The notes: a model not told the origin generated them from the sequence alone. A DNA stretch of 49,979 nt from Micromonospora sp. 15K316 (GCF_004348525.1 NZ_SMKG01000022.1:1-49979); one strand, 5' to 3'; counted from the stretch's first letter, positions 1-8,592 are shown. Made by a program: numbers and translations.

Positions 1-7
1 CGGGGGG

Positions 8-847
8 TCAGGTGTTGTAGTGCTGGTCGTGGGCCTGGCGGGGGGCGCAGACCGACGCGCGGGAGCAGGAGCAGCGGGAACCGTCGGCGTCCAGCCGGAC
101 CGTCAGCGAGTCGCGCGGGACGCTGTGGCCGACCACCCGGCCGTCACCCTCCGGTGTGGAGACCCTCGCACCGACCGCCGGCGCCGTCTCCTGGAACCGC
201 TGGTACAGCGGGTGCTCGTACTTCAGGCAGCACATCAGTCGGCCGCACGCCCCGGAGATGCGCAGCGGGTTGAGTGGAAGGTCCTGGTCCTTCGCCATCC
301 GGATAGTGACCGGCTCGAAGTCGGTGAGGAAGGTCGCGCAGCAGAGATCCCGCCCGCAGGAGCCGATGCCCCCCTGCACCCGGGCCGAGTCCCGGGCCGA
401 GAGCTGACGCAGCTCGACCCGGCAGTGCAGGGTCGCCCCCAGATCGCGGACCAGGGAGCGGAAGTCCACCCGGTGCGGGGCGGTGAAGTAGACGGTGCTG
501 CGCTCCCCGCCGGCCTCGGCGGAACCGAGCACATGGTCGACGGCCACCACCTTCATCGGCAGCCCGTGCGCCCGGATCAACCGCTTCGCGGCCACCTTCG
601 CCTCGGCCTTACGGCGGCGCAGCGCCTCGTCACGGCGGAGGTCGTCCTCGCCGGCCACCCCGGCCAGCCTGGGGAAGCCGTCCGTGTCCTCGCTGACCCA
701 CTGCGCGGCCCAGACGCACTCCGCCACCTCGGGCCCGTCGTCCGTGGGCACCAGCACCTTGTCACCGACCTGCGGGCGGAACTCGCCGGGGTCGAGGTAG
801 TAGAGGCGCCCGTACCGGTTGAAACTGACCGCGCAGAGCATGCCCAT
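8..847 (-). CDS. PSP1 domain protein (RicT/YaaT-like)
   Basis: About 279 residues. The PSP1 core is plain: paired cysteines in 'GSCGRDLCCATFL' and 'GACGRLMCCLKYEH', with 'VELRQLSARDSARVQGG' between the halves. The open frame runs upstream to 1072, but that stretch is Arg-rich and unlike the family. The ATG at 847 is preceded by a G-rich stretch that could act as an RBS (a second ATG lies at 841). In Bacillus the homologue RicT/YaaT is part of an Fe-S Ric (Y) complex that steers RNase Y and influences sporulation. The actinobacterial role is not established. The Bacillus order tmk-holB-ricT is echoed here, with three small genes inserted between holB and this gene. The C-terminus is Cys/Arg-rich ('RCSCSRASVCAPR'). 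Family assignment is firm; function is by homology only. Confidence 0.9.
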   Translation of the reverse strand: MGMLCAVSFNRYGRLYYLDPGEFRPQVGDKVLVPTDDGPEVAECVWAAQWVSEDTDGFPRLAGVAGEDDLRRDEALRRRKAEAKVAAKRLIRAHGLPMKVVAVDHVLGSAEAGGERSTVYFTAPHRVDFRSLVRDLGATLHCRVELRQLSARDSARVQGGIGSCGRDLCCATFLTDFEPVTIRMAKDQDLPLNPLRISGACGRLMCCLKYEHPLYQRFQETAPAVGARVSTPEGDGRVVGHSVPRDSLTVRLDADGSRCSCSRASVCAPRQAHDQHYNT

Positions 848-1135
848 GCCCCCCACCCTACGACGAATCGGTGCCCCGCGTCGGGGCCGCCGTCGCCGCC
901 CGGCTACACCGTGCAGCCATCCATGGGAGTCGAATCGAATGACTCGACGGCCAACCCGTCGTGCCGTTGGTCCTCGCCCGGACGGCTGAATCCGGGCCGC
1001 GACGGGCGACAAACGGCCCGCGGGCGCGTTGAGTGAGGACCAGACCTGCGGGGGGTGCAGGGGGAAGACCACGGCGTCGCCGACGGCAGCGGGTTCGGCC
1101 CGGTGCCCGAACGCGACGCCGTGGGCCGTCCGGGG

Positions 1136-1822
1136 TCACCACCCGACGCGGGTGGTGCCGTCGTAGCGGGGGCGGCCCACCACCGTGGGGCGCCACGTCG
1201 CCTCGGCGAGACTCGGCCCCCACTGCCGCAGCAGCGTCTCCGCCCCGTCGTACGCGACGCAGAGCACCGCCAGCACCCGCGCGGCGATCTCCGCCGCCTC
1301 CGTCACGCGCGGACCGGCAGACCCCGGTCGGGCCGCCGCCCCGGTCAGCACGGAGGTCGCGGCGACCACCGCCACGGCCTCGGCCGAGCGGAGTACGTCG
1401 GCGAGCGCCCGGGCCAGCGCGAGCCGGCTGCCCTCGATCCAGTCGGCGAGCGCGTCGGCGTAGCCCGCCGTGGAATCGAGCCGGCCGACGAGGCTGTCCG
1501 GCCCCTCGTCCAGGTGGCGCAGGAGCGCCGCCCGCGACTGCCCGTACGCCTCGGCGGCCGGCCCGGACCAGAGCATCGGATCGGTGAGCGTGGTGGAGAC
1601 GTCGTCGTAGCCGCGGACCAGCCGACGCACCCCGTGACCCGCGTCGGCCATGGGCGTGGGGCGCAGCTCCAGGAAGTGGCGCACCGCCTCACCGGGGAGC
1701 ACCTGCATCCGGCGCAGCAGCGGCCAGACCCGATGCTCGTCGGGGGCACCGGCGGCGAGCAGTGTGTCCACCCGGCGCAGCAGGTCGAGCCCCGGTTCGG
1801 CGAGGCGGTCCAGGGCGTCCAT
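1136..1822 (-). CDS. WXG100/ESX-like helical protein, hypothetical
   Basis: 228 residues beginning MDALDRLAEPGLDLL, with the start overlapping the stop of the upstream gene (TGATG). It is predicted helical. A central piece, 'TDPMLWSGPAAEAYGQSRAALL', has the W-x-G turn (WSG) followed by the A-x-x-Y spacing seen in WXG100/LXG-type secreted helical hairpins. The remainder has regular Ala/Leu heptads. No signal peptide or transmembrane segment is evident. It is last in the YbaB-WXG-WXG unit. I infer an ESX-type (type VII) substrate or a co-chaperone, but no EccC or EccD genes are in this window. The open frame extends upstream to 1969, but the overlapping ATG fits the operon better. Confidence 0.75.
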   Translation of the reverse strand: MDALDRLAEPGLDLLRRVDTLLAAGAPDEHRVWPLLRRMQVLPGEAVRHFLELRPTPMADAGHGVRRLVRGYDDVSTTLTDPMLWSGPAAEAYGQSRAALLRHLDEGPDSLVGRLDSTAGYADALADWIEGSRLALARALADVLRSAEAVAVVAATSVLTGAAARPGSAGPRVTEAAEIAARVLAVLCVAYDGAETLLRQWGPSLAEATWRPTVVGRPRYDGTTRVGW

Positions 1823-2127
1823 CACGCCTCCCCGGCCAGCCGCCGCCGGACCCCCCGGTCGACGTCGACGTAGTGGTCGGCGGCTTCCCGCACGGCTGAC
1901 GCGGCGGCGTTGAGCCGGCCGGCGGCCATGCGGGCCTCGCGGGACCGGTTGTCGGTGGCCGCCGTCCACTGCCGGTGCAACGCGCGACCGATCTCGCCCG
2001 GCCGACCGGGCGCGTCGGCGCCGAACGCGGCCTGCGGCGGGTCGCTCGCGGTGACGGTGTGGGACAGCGTGGTGAGGGTGGCGGTGGCCTCGTCGAGGCG
2101 GGCGGCCAGCGCCCGCAGCGCGTCCAT
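1822..2127 (-). CDS. Small helical protein, ESX-1 EspC/WXG100-like
   Basis: 101 residues starting MDALRALAARLDEATATLTTL. It shows the one-helix-turn-one-helix pattern typical of short actinobacterial type VII-associated proteins, with a conserved-looking 'ALHRQWTAATDNRSREAR' in the middle. It has no canonical W-x-G. Its start lies just upstream of the stop of the YbaB-like gene, so the reading frames overlap, and its stop overlaps the next start. The three genes are therefore probably translationally coupled. The family identity is an inference from length, helical pattern and neighbour; the function is unknown. Confidence 0.75.
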   Translation of the reverse strand: MDALRALAARLDEATATLTTLSHTVTASDPPQAAFGADAPGRPGEIGRALHRQWTAATDNRSREARMAAGRLNAAASAVREAADHYVDVDRGVRRRLAGEA

Positions 2128-2128
2128 C

Positions 2129-2458
2129 TCAGGCCCCCGCGAGCGGTCGGTAGGCGGCGAAGGTCTCGTTGTGCAGCTTCTCCCGGGCCCACTCGGCGGC
2201 GTCCGCTGCGGCGGTGACGGCGGCCTGCACTGAATTGGCCACGTCACGGGGGTTGCGGGCATGCAGCGGGCCGAGGAAGCGGACGTCGGTGATCCGGCCA
2301 CCGGCGGTCACCACCACCTCGACCAGCCCGTCCGGCGAGCGCACGGTGACCTCGACGGTCGACACCGCCTGGTCGAACTCGGCCTGGAGCGACTCGATCC
2401 GGCGGTAGCGCCGCACCGCCTCCTCGATCCACGCCTCGTCGATTTCCCCCCGTGGCAT
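2129..2458 (-). CDS. YbaB/EbfC nucleoid-associated family protein
   Basis: 109 residues. It contains the YbaB/EbfC core: an N-terminal helix 'RYRRIESLQAEFDQAV', the three-stranded 'TVEVTVRSPDGLVEVVVTAGGRI' meander, then 'VANSVQAAVTAAADAAEW'. These small dimeric proteins bind DNA. The start at 2458 (MPRGEIDEAW) has a strong GGAGGAG about 8 nt upstream, better than the farther ATGs at 2482 and 2512. It heads a unit with two WXG-like genes, an arrangement often seen in actinomycetes, where YbaB-like proteins accompany ESX-type proteins. A candidate promoter lies at 2525-2554. The ordinary YbaB sits beside dnaX/recR, so this is probably a specialised paralogue. Confidence 0.85.
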   Translation of the reverse strand: MPRGEIDEAWIEEAVRRYRRIESLQAEFDQAVSTVEVTVRSPDGLVEVVVTAGGRITDVRFLGPLHARNPRDVANSVQAAVTAAADAAEWAREKLHNETFAAYRPLAGA

Positions 2459-2524
2459 CGGCGGACTCCTCCCCCGGCTCATCCTCACTGAGCGTGGCTT
2501 CCCCGTCACCACGGCATGCCCCGG

Positions 2525-2554
2525 ACCGTACCGTATGGAAATCGAACCTGTCGA
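2525..2554 (-). promoter_or_regulatory. Candidate promoter for the YbaB/WXG unit
   Basis: On the minus strand TCGACA (2554-2549) and TACGGT (2530-2525) are separated by 18 bp. That is a plausible housekeeping-sigma -35/-10 pair, placed about 65 nt upstream of the YbaB start. It is motif matching only. Confidence 0.35.
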
Positions 2555-2602
2555 TGCCTGTGGACGAGCGGTCCGGCAGGCGGGATCCGCGCCGGGCTCC
2601 GG

Positions 2603-3862
2603 TCAGCCCTTCCAGAGGGCGAGCATCATCGCCTCGACGGCGATCCGTGGCTTCACGTTCGCCTCGAGGGCCGCGCGGCAGGTGAGCACGGCCTCCAGTC
2701 GGCGCAACGCTCCCTCGGCGTCCCACTTCTGCGCGCCGGCGGCCGCCACCTCGGCGGTGTCGGTGTGCACCGGCGCGACCGGTGCGCGTAGCGCCACGGT
2801 GAGCGCGTCCCGGTAGAAGCCGGCCAGGTCGACCAGCGCCCGGTCCAGCGCGTCCCGCTGGGCCCGGGTGGCCCGCGACTTCTGGCGCTTCTCCAGCTCC
2901 TTGAGCTGCCCGGCGGCGCCCCGGATGGCGCCGGCGGCGCCCCGGCCGGTGCCGCCCGCCCCGAGCGCCGTCTCCAGGGCAGTCCGCTCGGCGGCGTCGG
3001 CCTCCGCCACGGACGCCTCGGCCTCCGCCTCGGCGGCCTCGATCAACGCGGACGCCGCGTCGAACGCCGCGCCCACCCCGGTGAGCCGGCGCGGGACCGC
3101 GAGCACGGCGTCGCGCCGCTTGCGGGCCTCCGGGTCGCGGGCCAGCCGTCGGGCCCGGCCCACGTGCCCCTGGGCGGCGGCCGCCGCCCACTGCGCCACG
3201 TCGGGGGCGACGCCGTCCCGGCGGACCAGCACCTCGGCCACCGCGGCGGGCGGCGGCTGCCGCAGCGGTACGACCCGGCACCGCGACCGGATCGTCACCG
3301 AGACGTCGTCCGGGTGGGTGGACGGGGCGCAGAGCAGGAAGACCGTACGCGGGGGCGGCTCCTCGATCGCCTTGAGCAGCGCGTTGCCGGCCGCCTCGGT
3401 GAGCCGGTCGGCGTCCTCGATGATCACCACCTGCCAGCGCCCGCCGGACGGGGTGCTGGCGGCCCGCAGCACCAGCGCCCGCATCTCGCCGACGCCGATG
3501 GAGAGCCCCTCCGGCACCACCAGCCGGACGTCCGCGTGCGTGCCCGTCATCGTGGTGTGGCAGCCGGGGCACTCACCGCAGCCCGTGCCGTACGCGCACT
3601 GCAGGGCGGCGGCGAAGGCGCGCGCCGCCACCGACCGCCCGGAGCCCGGCGGCCCGGTGAAGATCCAGGCGTGGGTCATCCCGGCGCCCGGGTCGGCGGC
3701 GGGCGCGGCCTCGTCGACAGGCGCGCCGTCGACGGGCCCCGCCGGCACGAGCGCCCGCTCGCCGGCGGCGTGCCGCAGCACGGCGGCCGCCGCCGCGGCG
3801 GCCCGGCGCAGCGTGGCGACCGCCTCGTCCTGACCGACCAGGTCGGCGAAGACGTCCGGCAT
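2603..3862 (-). CDS. holB: DNA polymerase III subunit delta'
   Basis: 419 residues. The AAA+ clamp-loader core is clear: 'FADLVGQDEAVATLRRA' at the N-terminus, a P-loop-like 'GPPGSGRS' in which the usual Lys is Arg, a zinc cluster 'CAYGTGCGECPGC', 'IIEDADRLTEAAGNALLKAIEEPP' and the SRC motif in 'TIRSRCRVVPL'. The altered P-loop fits delta', which does not hydrolyse ATP. It loads the sliding clamp together with the delta and gamma/tau subunits. An Ala-rich insertion near residues 20-60 and a Lys/Arg-rich C-terminal region are actinomycete-like. The start codon overlaps the stop of the MFS-tmk gene (TGATG), so both are probably translated from one message. Confidence 0.95.
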   Translation of the reverse strand: MPDVFADLVGQDEAVATLRRAAAAAAAVLRHAAGERALVPAGPVDGAPVDEAAPAADPGAGMTHAWIFTGPPGSGRSVAARAFAAALQCAYGTGCGECPGCHTTMTGTHADVRLVVPEGLSIGVGEMRALVLRAASTPSGGRWQVVIIEDADRLTEAAGNALLKAIEEPPPRTVFLLCAPSTHPDDVSVTIRSRCRVVPLRQPPPAAVAEVLVRRDGVAPDVAQWAAAAAQGHVGRARRLARDPEARKRRDAVLAVPRRLTGVGAAFDAASALIEAAEAEAEASVAEADAAERTALETALGAGGTGRGAAGAIRGAAGQLKELEKRQKSRATRAQRDALDRALVDLAGFYRDALTVALRAPVAPVHTDTAEVAAAGAQKWDAEGALRRLEAVLTCRAALEANVKPRIAVEAMMLALWKG

Positions 3863-6186
3863 CAGGTCCGTTGCTCCATCGTCACCAGCTCCGCGTCGGA
3901 TAACTCCGGCTGCACGGAGGTGTCCGGTCCCTGCGCCCGGCGCGGGTGCACGATCCCGGCCGGGTCGCCGAGCAGCTCGTCGACCCGCTGCGCCACCAGC
4001 CGGGCGATCTCCTCCAGCGGCCGGCCGGCGTCGAGCACCAGGTAGCGCTTCGGGTCGGCGGTGGCGAGGTCGAGGAACGCGTACCGGACCCGCTCGTGGA
4101 AGGCCACGGACTCGGCCTCCAGCCGGTCGGCGGACTCGCCGCGGGCCGCCGCCCGGGAGAGCCCGGTGCGCGGGTCGACGTCGAGCAGCACCACCAGGTC
4201 CGGCTTGAGCCCGCCGGTGGCCCAGGAGGAGAGCCAGGAGACCTCGTCGACCGGGAGCGTGCGCCCCGCCCCCTGGTACGCCAGGGAGGAGTCGACGTAC
4301 CGGTCGCTGATCACCACACCGCCCCGGGTCAACGCCGGGCGGACCACCGTGGCCACGTGGTGGGCGCGGTCGGCCGCGTAGAGCAGCGCCTCGGCGCGCG
4401 GCGACGGCGCCTCCCCCTCGGCGGTGTCGAGCAGCAGCGACCGGATCCGCTCACCCACCGGCGTGGCACCCGGCTCGCGGGTGACCACGACGTCGCGGCC
4501 CTGCATGCGCAGCCGGTCGGCGAGCAGCGCGAGCTGGGTGGACTTCCCGGCGCCCTCGCCGCCCTCGAAGACCACGAAGAGCCCGTTGGAGACGAACGGC
4601 TCGGCGGGCATGAGCGGACGGCCCCGGATCGAGCCCCAGAGGTCGGCCAGGACGGGTACGCCCTTCTTGTCGTCCATCTGCCCGAACGCGCTGATGCCGG
4701 CGAAGATGCCGGCCGCGCCGGCGGCGAGCAGCAGCAGCCGGGTCGAGGAGACCGAGACGCCCAGGTCGGCGATCTCCAGCTTGCGGGAGCCGCCGACACC
4801 GGCGAGCAGGCTGCTCAGCGCGATCGCCAGGATCAGCACCAGCCGGGTACCGATCTGCACGACCGCGAAGACCCGCCCGCGCACCTCGTCGGCGATCTCC
4901 CCGCCGAGCAGCGTGGTGCCGGCCAGGAAGGCCATTCCGGCTCCGGCGCCGACCAGGATCGCCCCGACGATCGCCATCGACAGGTGGATGGCGAAGGCGA
5001 GGGTCATGACCGCCGCGCTGGCCAGCACGATGCTCATGCCGAACCAGCGGCGCCGGGACATCTCCTTGACGATCATCGGGCCGAGCCCGATGCCGAGCGC
5101 CAGGCCGATGAAGATCGCACCGAAGAGCAGGAAGAAGGCGGCGTCGCCGGCACCGAGCGAGTTCGCGAAGAACCGGGCGGTGCCGATCACGATGCCGCCA
5201 CCGGCGAACGCGCCGAAGATGCCGAGCACCAGGCCCCGGACCAGTCGGGTGTGGGAGATGAACCGCCAGCCCTCGACGAACTGCCGGGTCATGCTCTGCT
5301 CGGCGTGCTCCTGCTTGCCGCCCCGGGTCTGGCTGATCTCCTTGATCCCGAACGCCACCACCACGGCGGTGGCGAGCCGGGAGAAGGAGTTGAACCAGAG
5401 CGCCAGCTGGGCCGGCTCCGCCCAGCCGGGGACCTCACCGCCGGTCGCCGCCCGCACGCTGCGGTCGAGCCCCGCGATGGCCAGCGCGGCGAGCACCGGC
5501 GTCAGGCCGTACGTGGTGATGAGGGTGAGCTGGTTGGCCGTCTCCAGCCGGGCACGCGGGATCAGGTTGGGTACCGCGGCCTCCTTGGCCGGGATCCACA
5601 TCAGGGTGATCGACTCGATCAGGAAGGTGGCGATCGCCGCCCAGGTGACCACGAGGCCACCGCTGGCGCCGGTGAGGGCGTACAGCGGGATCGAGGCGAA
5701 GAGCACGAAACGCAGCAGGTCGCAGATGACCATGGTCCAGCGCCTGTCGAACCGGTCGGCGAAGACGCCGGCGAGCGGCCCGAGCACCAGCGCCGGCAAC
5801 AGCCGTACGGCGATCACACCACCGAACGCGGCGCCCTGCGCCGTGCTGCCCTGCACCTGCGCCGCGGCGAAGACGGAGGTAGCCAGGAGGCCCAGCCAGT
5901 CGCCGAAGGAGGCGACACCGAGCACGAGCCAGAGCCGGCGGAACGGTCGGATGCGCAGCACCGAGCGGATCGCGTTGTAGCCGGACCGGTCGGTCTGGGG
6001 CGGGGTGCCCGGTTGGCTCGCGGCGCCGCCGACCTGCCCCTCGGCGCTGCCGAGCGGGGCGGTGGAACTCTCGACCGGGCCCGGCGGGCCGTCGGGCTGG
6101 CTGGCGGACGGCGACACGCCGGGCGACTCGCCGTTGTTCTGGCTTTCGATGGCCGTACCTCCACGTGCCGGCCCATCGCTGGGCAT
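3862..6186 (-). CDS. tmk: MFS transporter fused to thymidylate kinase
   Basis: 774 residues. About 60 disordered Ser/Pro-rich residues come first. An MFS-type membrane domain follows (about 70-500) with 'FGDWLGLLATSVFAA', 'GPLAGVFADRFDRRWTM' (the A-motif between TM2 and TM3) and around a dozen hydrophobic helices. After a short linker comes a full dTMP kinase from 'NGLFVVFEGGEGAGKST' (P-loop near residue 541) through 'VISDRYVDSSLAYQGAGR' and a LID-like Arg-rich stretch. The kinase makes dTDP from dTMP for DNA synthesis; the transporter substrate is unknown. Both domains are in one uninterrupted frame. I recall a similar fusion in Streptomyces next to holB and topA, so the fusion is probably ancestral in these actinomycetes. 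The start is not certain; GTG or ATG codons further in could also serve. Confidence 0.92.
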   Translation of the reverse strand: MPSDGPARGGTAIESQNNGESPGVSPSASQPDGPPGPVESSTAPLGSAEGQVGGAASQPGTPPQTDRSGYNAIRSVLRIRPFRRLWLVLGVASFGDWLGLLATSVFAAAQVQGSTAQGAAFGGVIAVRLLPALVLGPLAGVFADRFDRRWTMVICDLLRFVLFASIPLYALTGASGGLVVTWAAIATFLIESITLMWIPAKEAAVPNLIPRARLETANQLTLITTYGLTPVLAALAIAGLDRSVRAATGGEVPGWAEPAQLALWFNSFSRLATAVVVAFGIKEISQTRGGKQEHAEQSMTRQFVEGWRFISHTRLVRGLVLGIFGAFAGGGIVIGTARFFANSLGAGDAAFFLLFGAIFIGLALGIGLGPMIVKEMSRRRWFGMSIVLASAAVMTLAFAIHLSMAIVGAILVGAGAGMAFLAGTTLLGGEIADEVRGRVFAVVQIGTRLVLILAIALSSLLAGVGGSRKLEIADLGVSVSSTRLLLLAAGAAGIFAGISAFGQMDDKKGVPVLADLWGSIRGRPLMPAEPFVSNGLFVVFEGGEGAGKSTQLALLADRLRMQGRDVVVTREPGATPVGERIRSLLLDTAEGEAPSPRAEALLYAADRAHHVATVVRPALTRGGVVISDRYVDSSLAYQGAGRTLPVDEVSWLSSWATGGLKPDLVVLLDVDPRTGLSRAAARGESADRLEAESVAFHERVRYAFLDLATADPKRYLVLDAGRPLEEIARLVAQRVDELLGDPAGIVHPRRAQGPDTSVQPELSDAELVTMEQRT

Positions 6187-6333
6187 CCCCGGTGGAACAC
6201 TCTAGACCCGGTGGGCTGCGGTCCCACCCTGACATTCTCCTGCTCGCCGAGCCTAGGCCGCCGGGACCATCACCCGCAGCCGGGCGTACGCGAGGCTATT
6301 TCGCATTGACCGCCGGACAGTTAGCGTGCACAC

Positions 6334-7542
6334 GTGGCCATCGAACGCGACGAACTTCGCGAGCGCCTGGAACGGGCGACCGCCCACCTGGATCCGCCGT
6401 ACGCCGTGGTCGACCTGGCCGCCTTCGACGCCAACGCGGCCGAGTTGGTCGGCCTCGCCGCCGGCAAGCCGCTCCGGCTCGCCAGCAAGTCGGTACGCAG
6501 CCGCGAGTTGATCGCCCGGGCCCTGGCCCGGCCGGGCTGGCGGGGCGTGATGGCGTTCACCCTGCCCGAGGCGATCTGGCTGGTCCGGGCCGGCGTCTGC
6601 GACGACGTGCTGGTGGCGTACCCGAGCGCCGACCGGGGCGCGCTCGCCGCGCTGACCGCCGACCCCGACCTCGCCGCGGCGATCACGTTGATGATCGACA
6701 GCACCGACCAGCTCGACCTGATCGACGGCGTGCGTGCCGCCGACCGCCGGCCCGAACTCCGGGTCTGCCTCGAACTCGACGCCTCCTGGCGGCCGATGGG
6801 TGGGCGGGTGCACGTCGGCGTACGGCGCTCCCCGGTGCACGGCGCGGCGGCGGCCGGCGCGTTCGCCGCCACGGTCGCCGGGCGCGCCGGCTTCCGGGTG
6901 GTCGGCCTCATGGCGTACGAGGCGCAGATCGCCGGCCTCGGCGACGCGCCGCCCGGGCAGGCGTTGCTCGGTCAGGCGATCCGCCTGGCCAAGCGTGGCT
7001 CGTACCGGGAACTGCTCGCCCGGCGGGGCGCGGCGGTGGCGGCCGTACGCGAGCACGCCGACCTGGAGTTCGTCAACGGCGGCGGCACCGGCAGCGTGGC
7101 CGCGACCAGCGCCGACCCCGCGGTCACCGAGGTCACCGCGGGATCGGGTCTCTACGGTCCGACCCTCTTCGACGCGTACCGCGCCTGGCGCCCCACCCCG
7201 GCGGCCTACTTCACCTGCTCGGTGGTGCGCCGGCCGGCCCCCGGCCTCGTCACGGTGCTCGGCGGCGGCTGGATCGCCTCCGGTCCGGCCGCGGCCAGCC
7301 GACTGCCCCGGCCGGTCCTCCCGGCCGGACTGAAACTGCTCGGCCCCGAGGGCGCGGGCGAGGTGCAGACGCCGCTGACCGGCGCCGCCGCGGACACACT
7401 CCGCGTCGGCGATCGGGTGTGGTTCCGGCACGCCAAGGCCGGTGAGCTCGGCGAGCACGTCAACGAGCTGCACCTGGTCGAAGGGGACACGGTCGTCGCG
7501 ACGGCGCCCACCTACCGGGGGGAGGGGCACGCCTTCCTCTGA
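6334..7542 (+). CDS. Amino acid deaminase/aldolase (fold-type III PLP enzyme)
   Basis: 402 residues from a GTG at 6334 (MAIERDELRERLERAT). It has the alanine-racemase-like PLP barrel: 'PYAVVDLAAFDANAAELV', the probable Schiff-base lysine at about K52 in 'LRLASKSVRSREL', 'LMIDSTDQLDLID', 'VCLELDASWRPMGGRVHVG', 'GLMAYEAQIAG', 'NGGGTGSVAAT' and 'VTEVTAGSGLYGPTLFD'. The C-terminal beta domain ends in 'GDRVWFRHAKAGELGEHVNELHLV', with the His residues that bind the catalytic metal in D-threonine aldolase and D-serine dehydratase relatives. It probably acts on D-hydroxy amino acids; the substrate cannot be read from sequence. It is transcribed divergently from MFS-tmk and alone. Confidence 0.9.
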   Translation: MAIERDELRERLERATAHLDPPYAVVDLAAFDANAAELVGLAAGKPLRLASKSVRSRELIARALARPGWRGVMAFTLPEAIWLVRAGVCDDVLVAYPSADRGALAALTADPDLAAAITLMIDSTDQLDLIDGVRAADRRPELRVCLELDASWRPMGGRVHVGVRRSPVHGAAAAGAFAATVAGRAGFRVVGLMAYEAQIAGLGDAPPGQALLGQAIRLAKRGSYRELLARRGAAVAAVREHADLEFVNGGGTGSVAATSADPAVTEVTAGSGLYGPTLFDAYRAWRPTPAAYFTCSVVRRPAPGLVTVLGGGWIASGPAAASRLPRPVLPAGLKLLGPEGAGEVQTPLTGAAADTLRVGDRVWFRHAKAGELGEHVNELHLVEGDTVVATAPTYRGEGHAFL

Positions 7543-7566
7543 CCCGGTCCCCCGCGCCGGCCCGGG

Positions 7567-7760
7567 CGCCGCACGCGGGGTTCGTCGCGCAGGCGGGGTC
7601 CTCGCCGCACGCGCGGGATCGGCGCCGCGTGTGCCGGATCGGCGCCGCGCATGCGGCATCGGCGCAGCAGACGGGGTCGTGGCGCCGCGCGCCGGTTCGT
7701 CGCCGCACACGCGGGATCGTCGCCGCACACGCGGGATCGTCGCCGCACACGCGGGTCGAG
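7567..7760 (+). repeat. Degenerate 19-20 bp tandem repeat (about 10 units)
   Basis: Exact units cgccgcacacgcgggatcgt occupy 7701-7720 and 7721-7740, with a partial third at 7741. Upstream, units of the same length but increasing divergence can be traced back to about 7567. The array fills most of the 286-bp gap between the deaminase gene and the convergent TetR gene. No gene or terminator is recognisable there. Confidence 0.75.
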
Positions 7761-7828
7761 CCGGGCCGGGCGGCGCGGACCGGCCGGCCCGCACGTCGGT
7801 CCGGGACCGATCGGGCCGGCCGGACGGC

Positions 7829-8482
7829 TCAGCCGGCCCGGGCGCCGTCGGTCGCGGCGTCGACCTGACGGTGCAGGTACTCCCGGATCAGTGCCTTCGC
7901 CTCGGCCAGCACCCGGTCGTCCCCCTCGGTACTCCGGCGGAACGCGAGCTTGATGAGCGCGTCGGCCGTCTCCACGGCGACTTCCAGGTGGAAGCGGAGC
8001 TCGGGGACATCGGTGAGCCCGAAGCGCTCGGTGAGCACCCGGGCCAACTGGTCCGCGATCACCCCGTTGTTGTCCCGCTGCTCATCGAGCAGGTGCAGGT
8101 CGACCACGTCGCCGAAGTGCAGGGTACGGAAGCCCGGAACGGTGCGGTGCATCGTGATGTACTCGTCGATGCTCGCGTCGACGCCGTCCCACCAGTGGGT
8201 CAGGTCGTCCGAGGCGAACCGCTCGTCGAGCCGCTGGAGGTAGGACTCCATCGTGCGCAGGGTCAGCGCCTGCACGATCGCCCGCTTGTCCGGAAAGAAC
8301 TGGTAAACCGACCCGATCGCCACCTCGGCACGCTCGGCGAGCAAGGTCGTGGTCAGCCCCTCGTACCCCACCTCGTCGACGAGTTCGGCGCAGGCGTCCA
8401 GCATCCGCTGGACTCGCGCGACACTTCGACCCTGCACCGGTACGCGGCGCAGCGGCCCGGTCGTGGCAGCTGGTGTGGACAC
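7829..8482 (-). CDS. TetR family transcriptional regulator
   Basis: About 217 residues from the GTG at 8482 (VSTPAATTGPLRRVP), chosen because AGGGGGGT sits 9 nt upstream; the frame extends to 8521. The N-terminal HTH is textbook TetR: 'VQRMLDACAELVDEVGYEGL', 'LLAERAEVAIGSVYQFFPDK' then 'RAIVQALTLRTMESYL'. The C-terminal ligand domain is unspecific. It is divergent from the FAD-linked lactone oxidase, with a 147-bp shared intergenic region that holds a perfect 19-bp palindrome and a second inverted repeat. It is therefore the likely repressor of the oxidase gene and of itself. The ligand is unknown. Confidence 0.92.
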   Translation of the reverse strand: MSTPAATTGPLRRVPVQGRSVARVQRMLDACAELVDEVGYEGLTTTLLAERAEVAIGSVYQFFPDKRAIVQALTLRTMESYLQRLDERFASDDLTHWWDGVDASIDEYITMHRTVPGFRTLHFGDVVDLHLLDEQRDNNGVIADQLARVLTERFGLTDVPELRFHLEVAVETADALIKLAFRRSTEGDDRVLAEAKALIREYLHRQVDAATDGARAG

Positions 8483-8521
8483 TCGGCGCCACCCCCCTTC
8501 GACGGATGAACATATCTGCAC

Positions 8522-8537
8522 GTCACTAGCTCGTGAC
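8522..8537. promoter_or_regulatory. Inverted repeat GTCAC-N6-GTGAC
   Basis: Perfect 5-bp arms around a 6-bp spacer, about 40 bp upstream of the TetR start. It could be a second regulator-binding site, but it differs from the 8593-8611 palindrome except for the shared GTCAC half. Confidence 0.4.
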
Positions 8538-8592
8538 TACCGGTACAACGAGCGGACCTCAGTTGCGGTATTTACCAGCGACAACGTTCCTG

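Noticed and set aside
900..1080. tRNA-like arrangement near 'gtcgaatcgaa' in the gap upstream of the PSP1 gene
   Set aside because: No acceptor, D or anticodon stems can be built around it; the GTCGAATC piece alone is not enough.
3946..6309. Long plus-strand open frames antisense to MFS-tmk, topA and the M6 genes (e.g. 787 codons at 3946-6309)
   Set aside because: GC-rich third positions remove stops from antisense frames. The translations are Arg/Pro/His-rich and lack motifs, while the opposite strand has complete families.
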